This document shows, one piece after another, positions 54,773-63,798 of a DNA stretch of 64,000 bases. The stretch is from Labedella endophytica (GTDB lineage: Bacteria > Actinomycetota > Actinomycetes > Actinomycetales > Microbacteriaceae). Every line of letters starts with the position of its first letter. The first letter of the stretch is position 1. The DNA lies in NCBI RefSeq assembly GCF_003990045.1, contig NZ_RZGZ01000002.1, positions 992,001 through 1,056,000 of the forward strand, read 5' to 3'. Both the position numbers and the translations under genes were made by a program. The notes under the pieces are model-generated. The model did no database searches, was not told the DNA's origin, and saw nothing but the letters and a program-made list of their open reading frames with translations.

Positions 54773-55147
54773 TCACCGCCCCGATTCGCCCGGTAGTCGG
54801 AGCGGCAGCACGGGCGTGAGGTCGGCCCGCGATCCGGAGGCGTGCACCGTGCCTCCGGCGAGGGCGTCGCGCCATGACAGGTCGCCGCTCGCGAGGGCGA
54901 GCCACGTGCGCGCGTCGGTCTCCACGACGTTCGGCGGCGTGCCCCGCGTGTGGCGGGGCCCCTCGATGCACTGGATCGCTGCGAACGGCGGCACCCGCAC
55001 CTCCACCGTGTGGCCAGGGGCGACCTCCGCGAGGTGCTGCAGCGTGTATCGGACGGCCGTCGCGACGACGGGTTTCTCGGCGTCGCCGCCGCGGGCGTTC
55101 GCGACGGCGTGCAGGCCCTCGCCGTCGGGAATCCGTGCTCGTGCCAT
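54773..55147 (-). CDS. Sterol-carrier-family (SCP2-like) small protein
   Basis: A 124-residue protein. The C-terminal half contains [41 protein letters not shown], the pattern of SCP2-like domains fused to MDMPI proteins. ATG start. It is divergent from purD with only 19 bases between start codons and has no ribosome site, so the message is probably leaderless from the TAGCCT box. The family is regularly found beside purD in Microbacteriaceae. Ligand or role unknown. Confidence 0.75.
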   Translation of the reverse strand: MARARIPDGEGLHAVANARGGDAEKPVVATAVRYTLQHLAEVAPGHTVEVRVPPFAAIQCIEGPRHTRGTPPNVVETDARTWLALASGDLSWRDALAGGTVHASGSRADLTPVLPLRLPGESGR

Positions 55148-55166
55148 GACCAATAGGCTAGTGGCC
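55148..55166. promoter_or_regulatory. 19-bp symmetric divergent leaderless promoter of purD and the SCP-like gene
   Basis: Plus strand: TAGGCT at 55154-55159, seven bases, then the purD GTG. Minus strand: TAGCCT (complement of 55155-55160), seven bases, then the ATG of the SCP-like gene. The two -10 boxes overlap by five bases, and each -35 region falls inside the opposite gene. Confidence 0.7.
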
Positions 55167-56456
55167 GTGAAGATCCTCGTCCTCGGCTCCGGTGCCCGCG
55201 AGCACGCCATCGTCCTGTCGCTCCTGTCGGAAGGACGCGGCCACGAGATCACCGCCGCGCCGGGCAACGCGGGGATCGCCGCGAGCGTCCCGACCGTGGA
55301 CCTCGACGCGAACGACCCCGTCGCCGTGGCCAACCACGCGATCGCCCGCGGAACCGACCTCGTCGTGATCGGCCCGGAGGCCCCCCTCGTCGCCGGCGTC
55401 GCCGACGAATTGCGCGAGCAGGGCATCGCGGTGTTCGGCCCCGGTCGGGAGGCCGCGGAGCTCGAGGGGTCCAAGTCCTTCGCCAAGCACGTGATGGAGT
55501 CGGCCGGAGTCCCCACAGGCCGCGCCGTCCGCGCTGGCACGGCAGCCGAGGTCGAGACCGCGCTCGACGAATTCGGCGCACCGTACGTCGTCAAGGCCGA
55601 CGGCCTCGCGGCCGGCAAGGGCGTCATCGTGACGGACGATCGCGATGCGGCCGTCGCCCACGCGCACACATTCCTCGGATCCGGGAGCGTGCTCGTGGAG
55701 GAGTTCCTCGACGGGCAGGAGGTCTCGCTCTTCTTCGTGAGCGATGGTCACACGGTCGTCCCCCTCTCGCCCGCCCAGGACTTCAAGCGCGCCGGCGACG
55801 GCGATACCGGCCCGAACACCGGGGGGATGGGAGCGTACTCGCCGCTCCCCTGGCTCGACGAGGTCTTCGGATCCGAGGCCGACTTCGTCGCCGAGGTCAC
55901 CGAGACGGTCGCCCGCCCCGTCGTCCGGCAGCTCGCGGAGGAGCAGACGCCCTTCGTGGGTCTGCTCTACGCCGGCCTCATCCTCACGTCGAAGCGCGAG
56001 GGCCCGGACGACCGGGGGATCCGCGTCATCGAGTTCAACGCCCGATTCGGCGACCCCGAGACCCAGGTGGTGCTGCCCCGACTCACGACGCCGCTGTCCG
56101 AGCTGCTCCTCGCCGCCGCGACGGGCACTCTCTCGGACGTACCCGTCCCCCGGTTCTCGGACTCGGTCGCCGTGACCGTGGTTCTCGCGAGCGAGAACTA
56201 CCCGGCCGCACCGGTCACAGGCCGCGTCATCGACGGAGTGGACGCGGCGGAATCCGTGGAGGGCGTGCACGTCGCGCATGCCGCGACCGCCGTCCGCGAC
56301 GGTGCACTCGTCGCAACGGGTGGCCGCGTGCTGAGCATCGTCGGGGTCGGGGACGACTTCACCGACGCACGAACGCGGGTCTACACCGCACTGTCGGAGA
56401 TCACCCTCGAGGGCTCCCACCACCGCAGCGACATCGCGGCTCGCGTCGCGCGCTGA
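55167..56456 (+). CDS. purD: Phosphoribosylamine-glycine ligase (GAR synthetase)
   Basis: A 429-residue ATP-grasp enzyme that joins glycine to phosphoribosylamine. [15 protein letters not shown]-type start (here with GTG), [45 protein letters not shown], and [11 protein letters not shown] are all family signatures, as is [11 protein letters not shown], the metal-binding segment. GTG at 55167 matches the family N-terminus; another GTG two codons upstream (55161) would add two residues. It is the next pathway step after purF. Confidence 0.98.
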   Translation: MKILVLGSGAREHAIVLSLLSEGRGHEITAAPGNAGIAASVPTVDLDANDPVAVANHAIARGTDLVVIGPEAPLVAGVADELREQGIAVFGPGREAAELEGSKSFAKHVMESAGVPTGRAVRAGTAAEVETALDEFGAPYVVKADGLAAGKGVIVTDDRDAAVAHAHTFLGSGSVLVEEFLDGQEVSLFFVSDGHTVVPLSPAQDFKRAGDGDTGPNTGGMGAYSPLPWLDEVFGSEADFVAEVTETVARPVVRQLAEEQTPFVGLLYAGLILTSKREGPDDRGIRVIEFNARFGDPETQVVLPRLTTPLSELLLAAATGTLSDVPVPRFSDSVAVTVVLASENYPAAPVTGRVIDGVDAAESVEGVHVAHAATAVRDGALVATGGRVLSIVGVGDDFTDARTRVYTALSEITLEGSHHRSDIAARVAR

Positions 56457-56474
56457 GCGCGGCGCGTCTGCCGA

Positions 56475-56491
56475 GGTGCCGATCCGGCACC
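56475..56491. terminator. Short hairpin between convergent purD and glycoamylase-like gene
   Basis: GGTGCCG-ATC-CGGCACC, 19 bases after the purD stop, in the 48-base gap between convergent genes. Confidence 0.4.
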
Positions 56492-56504
56492 GGTGGCCAT
56501 CGCG

Positions 56505-58355
56505 TCACTCGAGCGTCGTGCCGAAGACCTGCTGCTCGACGAGGGGGCGCAGCCTCTCCTCGAGGCAGCCGGAGACGAAGTACCGCTGGAGGAGCCCGTC
56601 GCCCAGCGCGTTCCCGACGGACGCCAGGATCATCGACTGGTCGAGGCTCAGATGCGTGTCGGCGATGAGGCCGCTCCGGGCGTCCACCGCGTCCGCGAAG
56701 CCCCCCGGTCCGTACAGTCCGTAGTCGACCCTCAGCCTCTCGAGGTTCTCCATCGCACCCCGCGGGTCGTAGGGCAGCGCGAGGAACGATGCGTACGGGG
56801 TGACGACGTCGCCCGAGACGGTCCTGCCGCGCTCGGGAGTGCCGGGGCGCCGCGGGTCGCTCGATCCGCCGGGTGAGGCGGTGACCCCCGACGCCGCGAG
56901 CGTCGCGCGGATGCTCAGGCCGTCGATTCCGTACACCCCGTATCCCCCGGCCGGGTCGGCGGCCGGGCTGACGCCCCATACGCTCGCGCCCGCCGGACCC
57001 ACGGTGTGACTCGACTGCGCCGCGACCGTCGCCGCGTGGTTGAGGGCCCAGGAACGCGGCCCCCAGTCGGCCTCCGGGACGAGGAGATCGGGCATGAGGG
57101 CCTCGAACATGCTGCCGTCCCAGGACGGGACGATGTCCATGCCGTCGTAGGAATACGTGGATTCGAGGACCTCGAATCCGTCGTACGATCGCGTCTGCGC
57201 GACGCGAGGTTTCATCCACCCGGATCCGGAGGCCGAGACCGGACCCGTCCGGGACGGGGCCGCATAGGAGCTCTCGGGCAGTTGGCCGTTGGCGATCCCG
57301 ACGTAGCTGGCGATCCGTGCTTCGGAGGCGATCGTGTCATAGGAGGCGCAGGTGGAGAACACGTCGCCGTCTTTCTCGGCGCACTGTCCCAGCGGGCGTT
57401 CCGGCCAGAACCCCACCCGCATGAGCCCCGCACCATCGGCCGCCTCCTCGTCGAGGAACGACGAGAAGTCCATCGACATCGAGAGAGCCGTGGCCTGCTC
57501 GGCCACCGTCGGCTCCGCGGCGGCCGCGATCCGGAGGGCCGCGGCGAGCCAGCCGTTGTCGACCGTGGAGAGGAATGAAGAGATCGTCTCGTCGTCGCCG
57601 GGCCAGACGGTGAGCTTCTCCGCCGTCTGCGGCGAGTACCAGTTGTAGAACATGCCGCTCGGCGTATGCCGCTCCATCGAGGCGAGAGTCGAGACCGTGC
57701 TGCGCATCCGGGACGCGGCATCGTCGGCCGTGATGATACCGAGATCGCGCGCGACGACGGCCGACCAGAGGTAACCGCCGATGTCGGTCGGTGACGTGTA
57801 CGGTGCCGGCTCGCGGAGGGAGGAGTCGACGTGGTCGGCTACGAGACCGGTCTCGGGCACGAGCATGGCGTCCATCGATGCCCACGTGTCGACGGCGTAC
57901 AGGCGCAGCGTCGCCTCGTCCTCCGCGGTGAGGGCAGGATCACCGCCCTCGTCCGCGATCCGGTCGTCCTCCGCCCGGTCACCTCCCCATCCGTCACCAC
58001 CCGTTTCGGCGCTGTCGGATCCGTCCCCGTCTGCCGCGTCGTCCGGGACCGGTGGCGCGGACACCCCGGGGGCGGCGGGGAGCAGATCCTCGTCGATCCG
58101 TGTGGGACCGGGCGAGGTCGTCGGGGCGGTGGAACCCGGATCCGCCGGGGTCGAGAGGGACGGGGTCCTCTCCACCACCGCCTCGTCACCGAACCGTCCC
58201 GCGAGTCCGCGCTGCGGGGCGAGGGCAGCACACGCGGAGACGAGCAGCACGAGGACCACACCGCCCAGCGCTGTAGCTGCGGCGGTCCGTCGTCGACCCC
58301 AGCCTCGTGCGCCGCTGTTCCGTCCGTTGCCTCGAGCGGCGACGCGTCGTCCCAT
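56505..58355 (-). CDS. Exported glycoamylase-like (PF10091/GH144-type) protein, probable lipoprotein
   Basis: A 616-residue protein. The signal peptide ends VLLVSACAALAP, a likely lipobox. An acidic, Pro/Ser/Thr-rich linker covers about residues 60-130. The remaining 480 residues resemble the glycoamylase domain (PF10091) seen in GH144 and related glucan-active enzymes: MFYNWYSPQTAEKL, FLSTVDNGWLAAALRIA, SMDFSSFLDEEAADGAGLM, SEARIASYVGIANGQLP, SWDGSMFEALMPDLLVPE, and WGVSPAADPAGGYGVYG. ATG has GGAGGAGA eight bases upstream. It is a tandem paralogue of the next gene. It may act on beta-1,2-glucan or another surface glucan; the substrate is not established. Confidence 0.85.
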   Translation of the reverse strand: MGRRVAARGNGRNSGARGWGRRRTAAATALGGVVLVLLVSACAALAPQRGLAGRFGDEAVVERTPSLSTPADPGSTAPTTSPGPTRIDEDLLPAAPGVSAPPVPDDAADGDGSDSAETGGDGWGGDRAEDDRIADEGGDPALTAEDEATLRLYAVDTWASMDAMLVPETGLVADHVDSSLREPAPYTSPTDIGGYLWSAVVARDLGIITADDAASRMRSTVSTLASMERHTPSGMFYNWYSPQTAEKLTVWPGDDETISSFLSTVDNGWLAAALRIAAAAEPTVAEQATALSMSMDFSSFLDEEAADGAGLMRVGFWPERPLGQCAEKDGDVFSTCASYDTIASEARIASYVGIANGQLPESSYAAPSRTGPVSASGSGWMKPRVAQTRSYDGFEVLESTYSYDGMDIVPSWDGSMFEALMPDLLVPEADWGPRSWALNHAATVAAQSSHTVGPAGASVWGVSPAADPAGGYGVYGIDGLSIRATLAASGVTASPGGSSDPRRPGTPERGRTVSGDVVTPYASFLALPYDPRGAMENLERLRVDYGLYGPGGFADAVDARSGLIADTHLSLDQSMILASVGNALGDGLLQRYFVSGCLEERLRPLVEQQVFGTTLE

Positions 58356-58428
58356 GTCCGATCTCTCCTCCCCGATCGGCAGCCCGCCGTCAGTCGAGTG
58401 GATCACAGGAGCACCCCACGGAAACGCG

Positions 58429-58469
58429 TCACCCCCCTCGACCTGGGGATAACCGGTCGAGGGGGGTGA
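58429..58469 (-). terminator. Perfect 15-bp hairpin after the second glycoamylase-like gene
   Basis: TCACCCCCCTCGACC (58429-58443) pairs perfectly with 58455-58469. It lies between the two glycoamylase-like genes, 20 bases after the stop at 58490, so they are probably separate transcripts. Confidence 0.65.
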
Positions 58470-58489
58470 GGCGTCGCGGCGGACTCCGG

Positions 58490-60145
58490 TCAGCGGGGCA
58501 TCGTGGAGCCGAAGACCTGGGCGGCGACGAGGGGCCGGACGGTCTTCTCGAAGGATCGGTCGACGAAGTAGTCCTTGAGCGCGTCGTCGTCGAGAGCGTT
58601 CCCGATAGCGGCCATGATCATCGACTGGTCGAGGCTCAGGTAGCGCTCGGCGGCCGTGCCGGAATCGGTCGAGACCGCATCGAGGAAACCGCCGTCTCCG
58701 TAGGCTCCGAGATCCGTCTCGATGCCCGCGAGGTTGTCGAGGGCGCCGTCGGCGTCGTACGGCAGCGCGAGGAAGGACGCGTGGGGTGTGACGACGCCCT
58801 CGCCGTAGTCCGGTTCCGGGTTCGTCGCCTCTCGACAGCCGTCGTAGCCGCGATCGACGTCGGTGGCGGGTTCGTCACTCGCGTACCCGTCGGAGCTGAT
58901 GCCGAGTCCCTCGACACCGTATTCGCGGTATCCGCCGAACGGGTCGCTCGCCGGGCTGAAGCCCCAGTAGCCGTAATCGGCCTCCTCGAGGCCGTGGAAC
59001 TCCTGCGCCGCGACCGTCGCGGGGTGGTTCACGCCCCACGACCGGGGTCCCCACTCCGCTTCCGGCACGAAGAGGTCCGGCATGAGCGCCTCGAACATGC
59101 TGCCGCCCCAGGAGGGGACGAGCCTCATGTCCGCGTACTCGTAGGTGCCCTCGAAGACGCTCACGCCCGAGTACTCGCGCGTGACACCCTCGGGCTTCTG
59201 CTCCTGCCATCCGAAGTCGCAGCCCTCGTCCGGCATCGTCCGGAGCGTGCCGTAGTACGCCTTCGCCGGAATCTGCCCGTTGGCGATGCCCAGATAGGTG
59301 GCGATGCGTGCCTCGCTCACGGTGGTGTCGTACCAGTGGCATGTGTAGAGGACCTCGGGAGCGTCATCGTCGTCGCCGTAGTTGCCCGGGACCGTGCACG
59401 TGTCGCCCGGCTGGTCCACCCAGAAACCACCACGATTGAGGCCGGCGCCGTCAGCCGCCTCGGTGTCGTGGAACCATCCGAAGTCCATGGAGTCGTAGAG
59501 CGCGTCGGCCTGCTTCCGCAGCTTCGGCTCGGCATCCGCGACGACGCGCAGCGACGCCGCGAGCCACCCGTTGTCGACCGTGGAGAGGAACGGGTGCACG
59601 ACGTCTCCGCTGTCCGGCCAGGTCGTGAGCTTCTCGCCCGTCTCCGGGGCGTACCAGTTGTAGAACATCCCGCTCGGCTCGTGCCGCTCGAGCTCCGAGA
59701 GCGTCTCGAGCGTCGTGCCGATCCGATCGCGGGCCTCCTTCTTCGAGATCACGCCGAGGTCGCGCGCGACGACCGCCGACCACAGGTAGCCTCCGATGTT
59801 GGTCGGCGACGTGTACGCGCTCGGCGTTCCGAGGTCCGCATCGATCTGATCGGCGACGAGCCCCGTCTGCTCGTCGGCCATCGCCGCCATCGACGCCCAG
59901 GTGTCGTCGGCGTAGCGGAGCAGCGTGCGCTCCTGCGCGCGGGTGAGTGCGTCTCCGTGCCCGCCGCCCTGGCCGTTCCCCCCTGGCCCTCCTCCCGCCC
60001 AGGCTGCGGTGCCCGCGGGGACCACGAGCAGGGCCGCGAGGCCCGCGCCGAGCAGGCCTCTGACGACGGAGCGCGTTCGCGGGTGACGACCCGTCGCCCG
60101 CCGTCGTTCGGACGGGCGCGCGGGCCCGTCGGTCGATCCAGTCAT
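58490..60145 (-). CDS. Exported glycoamylase-like protein, paralogue
   Basis: A 551-residue secreted protein. An Arg-rich n-region, a hydrophobic core and a cleavage site at about AAWA-GGGPG make a classical signal peptide without a lipobox. The domain is collinear with its neighbour: MFYNWYAPETGEKL, FLSTVDNGWLAASLRVV, SMDFGWFHDTEAADGAGLN, SEARIATYLGIANGQIP, SWGGSMFEALMPDLFVPE, WGFSPASDPFGGYREYG. An extra Asp-rich, Cys-containing loop (YGDDDDAPE) could bind calcium. ATG with AAGGGAG six bases upstream. A perfect TGTATGCGCATACA palindrome in its promoter suggests repressor control. The two copies differ in anchoring: lipid versus secreted. Confidence 0.85.
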   Translation of the reverse strand: MTGSTDGPARPSERRRATGRHPRTRSVVRGLLGAGLAALLVVPAGTAAWAGGGPGGNGQGGGHGDALTRAQERTLLRYADDTWASMAAMADEQTGLVADQIDADLGTPSAYTSPTNIGGYLWSAVVARDLGVISKKEARDRIGTTLETLSELERHEPSGMFYNWYAPETGEKLTTWPDSGDVVHPFLSTVDNGWLAASLRVVADAEPKLRKQADALYDSMDFGWFHDTEAADGAGLNRGGFWVDQPGDTCTVPGNYGDDDDAPEVLYTCHWYDTTVSEARIATYLGIANGQIPAKAYYGTLRTMPDEGCDFGWQEQKPEGVTREYSGVSVFEGTYEYADMRLVPSWGGSMFEALMPDLFVPEAEWGPRSWGVNHPATVAAQEFHGLEEADYGYWGFSPASDPFGGYREYGVEGLGISSDGYASDEPATDVDRGYDGCREATNPEPDYGEGVVTPHASFLALPYDADGALDNLAGIETDLGAYGDGGFLDAVSTDSGTAAERYLSLDQSMIMAAIGNALDDDALKDYFVDRSFEKTVRPLVAAQVFGSTMPR

Positions 60146-60170
60146 GAGAACTCCCTTGTTCCGTTGCGCT

Positions 60171-60184
60171 TGTATGCGCATACA
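60171..60184. promoter_or_regulatory. Palindromic operator in the glycoamylase-like promoter
   Basis: TGTATGCGCATACA is a perfect 14-bp palindrome, 26 bases upstream of the start. On the minus strand TTGCTC, 17 bases and ATACAA give a possible promoter whose -10 overlaps the palindrome. Confidence 0.6.
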
Positions 60185-60340
60185 TCCTGACGGAGCAAGA
60201 ATGGCAGAACCCGGACGACGTCCGGAACCCGCCAGCGACGCATTCTCACGAAACACCAAGGTGTGGAGAGTCGTCCCCCGAGCGATCCGGAGCGAACCCG
60301 GACGGGGTACGGATCGATAGCCGAGGTGAGCGGGAACCGA

Positions 60341-60379
60341 GCGAACCCCACTCACCCGAGGCGGGTGAGTGGGGTTCGC
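60341..60379. terminator. Perfect 18-bp hairpin after the large surface-protein gene
   Basis: GCGAACCCCACTCACCCG (60341-60358) pairs perfectly with 60362-60379 across a three-base loop, starting 21 bases after the stop at 60400 (minus strand). No U-run follows. Confidence 0.7.
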
Positions 60380-60399
60380 CTGTCGTCTCCGACCTCAGG

Positions 60400-63300
60400 T
60401 CACTCCGCGGGAACCACCGAGTAGGCCGAGAAAGCGACAGTCGTCTTGGCGGTCGCCGAGCCGGACAGATAGAACGCGAGCCCGGTCCTGCCGGGCGCCT
60501 GCAGGGCCGGCGTCGAATCCGTCGCCGTCACCTGCCAGGCCGTGGGCTCGGCCGTCTCGGTGCCGACCCAGGCCTTCGCCGACAGGACCGTCGACGCGCC
60601 GTCGGCCGTGAGGTCCATGACCATCGTCACGGTATCGCCTCGCTCATAGGCCACCTGCGGGATGTTCATGGCCTTGAGCGTGGTACCCGAGCGCTGGATC
60701 TGCAACTGGAGCACACCGTCCGCCTGCACCCGGACGCGGGTCGTGTACTTCGCCGACCCCACCTCGCGAGCGGTGAGCTGCACGTACTGCCCACCGCCGA
60801 CGGGGATCTGGTCGAGAGTGAACGACACACGGCTCTGCGAGTCGCCGACCGACACGTCGTTCAGCACCGCGGACCGCGACTGACCCGGGGTGTTCGCGAT
60901 CCGGCCGGACCCGTCGGCCGCGCTGAATCCGCTCGCTCCGCCCGCCACCGACCACGCGCCGCCGGTCGAGGCCGTACCCCACCCGCCGGCCTGCGATCGG
61001 GCGAAGTCGTCCGCGGCCACGGGTGCGGGACCGGCGGGGACCTCGGGCTCCTCGGGTTCCGGGGCGACGACCGAGATCGTCTGCTCCGTCGTCGCCGATG
61101 CCCCGTCGTCGTCCGTCACGGTGAGGACGACGTCGTAGTCCCCCGTGGCCGGGAATGCGTGGGTCGCCGTGACACCCTCGGCGGTGCGTTCGACGCCTGC
61201 GTCGGGTCCGAAGTCCCAGTCGTAGGACGAGATGGTGCCATCGGTGTCGCTCGACCCGCTCGCGTCGAACGCGACGTCGAGACCCTCGGATGCGGCGACG
61301 AAGGACGCCGTCGGCGCCACGTTCGCCGGCGCCTCAGGCTCCTCGGGAACCTCGGGCTCCTCCGGGACCTCGGGCTCGGTGGAGGCGTCGCCGCTAGCCG
61401 CGGTGTGAGCGGCGATCTGGGAGCCCGCGAGCTGCGTGCGGTACACGGCGACGTTGTCGATCGAGCCGGTGAAGGAGTCGCTCGACGGGCGGTCCGGCCA
61501 ACCGGAGAGGGAGTACCCCCCGATGGCCCAGTAGCCCGAGTAGGCCTGCGCGCTGATCGTGTCCGCACGGGAGGAGACGAGAGCACCGTCGACGTACAGG
61601 TGCTGGCCGCTCTGCCCGAGGGTCGCGACGACATGGTGCCACTCACCGTCGTTGTACGCGGTGGTCGAGTCGACCATCCTCACAGCGCCCGGGTAGACGC
61701 CGAAGTGGAGTCGTCCGTCGTTGCCCATGTAGAGGAGACGGTCGCGGTTCCCGCCGTTCTCGTTGGTCGCCCCGACGAGGAGACCACCGGACGTGGACGT
61801 CGTCTGGAACCAGGCCTCCACGCTGAACGTGTTGGTGTGGGCCTCGATGCTCGTCGACGTCGTGCGGGCATTGCCGCCGATCGTCGTCGATGCACCCGAG
61901 CCGTCGGTCTCCGCTCCGGCGGCGCCACGCACCACGGGCGAACCCTGGAACGTCTGCGTCGCGGTTCCCGCCCAATCGGCGGCGGTCATGGACGACGCCT
62001 CATTGAGCGGCCAGTAGTGGCGCGGGGTGTCCGCGAGGACGGCGGCGTCGTACGTGGTGGTCGGGACCGTGTCGAGCTCATCGGCAGCCGGCATCGAGAA
62101 GGACACCGTCCCGCTCGATGTCGCGTTTCCGAACGGGTCGATCGTGCGCACGCGGTAGGTGTGCGTCGATCCTGCCTCGACCGCGCCATCGATGAACGTG
62201 ATCGTCGGCCGATCGTAGAACGACGAGTCGACCGTCACCGTGTAGGCGGGGGTCGACTTGCCGTCGCGGATCAGTTCGTAGGTCAGCGACTCGTTGTCGA
62301 TGTCGGTGTTGGCGGGCCAGGACACACGCGCCACGCCGTCGCCCAGGGCGGCGATCGTGGGGTTCATGTCGGTTGCGGAGAGCTGTGGGCCCTTCGCGTT
62401 CGGAGCCACATCGGAGGTCGCGAATCGCGCGAGACCCTGCTGCTTCTGGCCGTCGATCGTCGTGAACTCACCGCCGTAGAGCACGTAGCCCGCGGACGAC
62501 GTGACGTCCCAGGGGCCCTGTGTGATGCCCGTGTACGTTCCGGCGTCGAAGTCGGGGTACCAGTGGAGGACGTTGGTCGCCGGGTTGCCGGAGAAGTTGC
62601 CGTACGTCCAGCCGGCCGGCGGCGGGTTGTGGATCGTGGTCCCGAAGCTCGCCTTGGAGTAGGCGATCGCGCGGTGGTACGCCTCCGGATCGTTGGGGAA
62701 GCTCCCCGTGTTGTCGCACGCGTGGTTGTGGCCGGCGGTGTAGATGACGTCGCCGACGGCCTCGACCGAGTAGGTGTCGCCGTGGCAGTCGGCGAGCCAG
62801 ACGAGCGTGCCGTCCGTCCAGTTGGCCCGGAAGGTGCCTTCGATCGCCTGACCGCCCTGGCTGTGCTGGTAGCCCACTCCGTAGACGCTGTCCCCGTCCG
62901 AGGACAGGTCCATGATCGCGGACTTGGCACCACCGTTGCGGATGATGGAGTTCATGGCCCAGGGCAGGGTCGCTCCGGTGTCGGCCGTGACCGCACCCAT
63001 CCCGTACCCGGGATTGCTCGATCCGTTGATGGACGTGAAGCTACCGCCGAGGACCGCCTTCGTCCCGTCCGGCGAGATGACGATGGCTCGCGCCGTGCCT
63101 CCGACGACGACGGGGGCCCAGGGCAGGAGCGCCGCATTCGAGGGCGAGAGGGCGGCCGCCCGGGACCGGGTCTCCTTCTGCACGGTTCCGAAGACGCCGG
63201 TGATGTAGACGGACGACTCCGTGGCCACGACGGCCTCGACCGTCGCGCTGATGGTGGGTCGGAACGTGGTCACGAGGGTCATCGACGGGAGGTCGAACGC

Positions 63301-63798
63301 CGCCAGTCGATAGCGGGTCTGACCGCTCACGCTCGTGAACGAACCGCCGACGAAGAGGCGCTTGCCGTCGGGCGTCGCCGAGATGGAGCGCACCTGGGCG
63401 TTGAACGCCGGAGCGATGTCGGTGCGCAGGGCACCCGTCTTGAGGTCGTAGGCGAGGAAGTTCGTCCGCGCGACCTCCTGCGTGCCGGCGGCGGCCCCGA
63501 ACGGGCGGGCCGTCGTGAATTCGCCACCGACGAACACCGTGTCGCCCACGACGGTCTGGTCCCAGACGACGCCGTCGATCTGCGGCGCGGGAAGGACGTC
63601 TGCCGTCACGGTCGTCGGGGAGTTCGGCGACGACGGGTCGGTCGGAGCGGAATCGGCGAGCGCCGCCCCGCTCGGGAGGAAGGCCGATGCCGCGACCGCG
63701 ACGGCCGAGAGAAGGGCCAGTCCGGCGCGTCGGGCGCTCATGATCGGGTGCAGGGGGCGCAGGCGCGCGCCCTCTCCGACGGTCTCGCGGTCGGGCAT
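60400..63798 (-). CDS. Large secreted beta-propeller / FnIII / LamG / PKD surface protein
   Basis: A 1132-residue exported protein, paralogous to the product at 41662-44796. After a 19-residue tail the signal core is GLALLSAVAVAASAFLPSGAALA. Propeller blades (RLFVGGSFTSVSG, VFVGGEFTTARP, AVLGGSFTSING) fill about 60-430, then FnIII-like (about 435-540), LamG (EAWFQTTSTSGG ... WHHVVATLGQSGQHLYVDG), a Glu-Pro-Val repeat, a PKD domain (SYDWDFGPDAG ... YDVVLTVTDDDG) and a C-terminal domain shared with the paralogue. ATG at 63798 has GGAG five bases upstream; the later ATG at 63741 has no site. No LPxTG anchor. Confidence 0.85.
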   Translation of the reverse strand: MPDRETVGEGARLRPLHPIMSARRAGLALLSAVAVAASAFLPSGAALADSAPTDPSSPNSPTTVTADVLPAPQIDGVVWDQTVVGDTVFVGGEFTTARPFGAAAGTQEVARTNFLAYDLKTGALRTDIAPAFNAQVRSISATPDGKRLFVGGSFTSVSGQTRYRLAAFDLPSMTLVTTFRPTISATVEAVVATESSVYITGVFGTVQKETRSRAAALSPSNAALLPWAPVVVGGTARAIVISPDGTKAVLGGSFTSINGSSNPGYGMGAVTADTGATLPWAMNSIIRNGGAKSAIMDLSSDGDSVYGVGYQHSQGGQAIEGTFRANWTDGTLVWLADCHGDTYSVEAVGDVIYTAGHNHACDNTGSFPNDPEAYHRAIAYSKASFGTTIHNPPPAGWTYGNFSGNPATNVLHWYPDFDAGTYTGITQGPWDVTSSAGYVLYGGEFTTIDGQKQQGLARFATSDVAPNAKGPQLSATDMNPTIAALGDGVARVSWPANTDIDNESLTYELIRDGKSTPAYTVTVDSSFYDRPTITFIDGAVEAGSTHTYRVRTIDPFGNATSSGTVSFSMPAADELDTVPTTTYDAAVLADTPRHYWPLNEASSMTAADWAGTATQTFQGSPVVRGAAGAETDGSGASTTIGGNARTTSTSIEAHTNTFSVEAWFQTTSTSGGLLVGATNENGGNRDRLLYMGNDGRLHFGVYPGAVRMVDSTTAYNDGEWHHVVATLGQSGQHLYVDGALVSSRADTISAQAYSGYWAIGGYSLSGWPDRPSSDSFTGSIDNVAVYRTQLAGSQIAAHTAASGDASTEPEVPEEPEVPEEPEAPANVAPTASFVAASEGLDVAFDASGSSDTDGTISSYDWDFGPDAGVERTAEGVTATHAFPATGDYDVVLTVTDDDGASATTEQTISVVAPEPEEPEVPAGPAPVAADDFARSQAGGWGTASTGGAWSVAGGASGFSAADGSGRIANTPGQSRSAVLNDVSVGDSQSRVSFTLDQIPVGGGQYVQLTAREVGSAKYTTRVRVQADGVLQLQIQRSGTTLKAMNIPQVAYERGDTVTMVMDLTADGASTVLSAKAWVGTETAEPTAWQVTATDSTPALQAPGRTGLAFYLSGSATAKTTVAFSAYSVVPAE

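Noticed and set aside
54624-55166. 180-codon N-terminal extension of PurD
   Set aside because: It would run through the SCP-like gene on the other strand. PurD homologues begin at the [12 protein letters not shown] segment, which matches the GTG at 55167.
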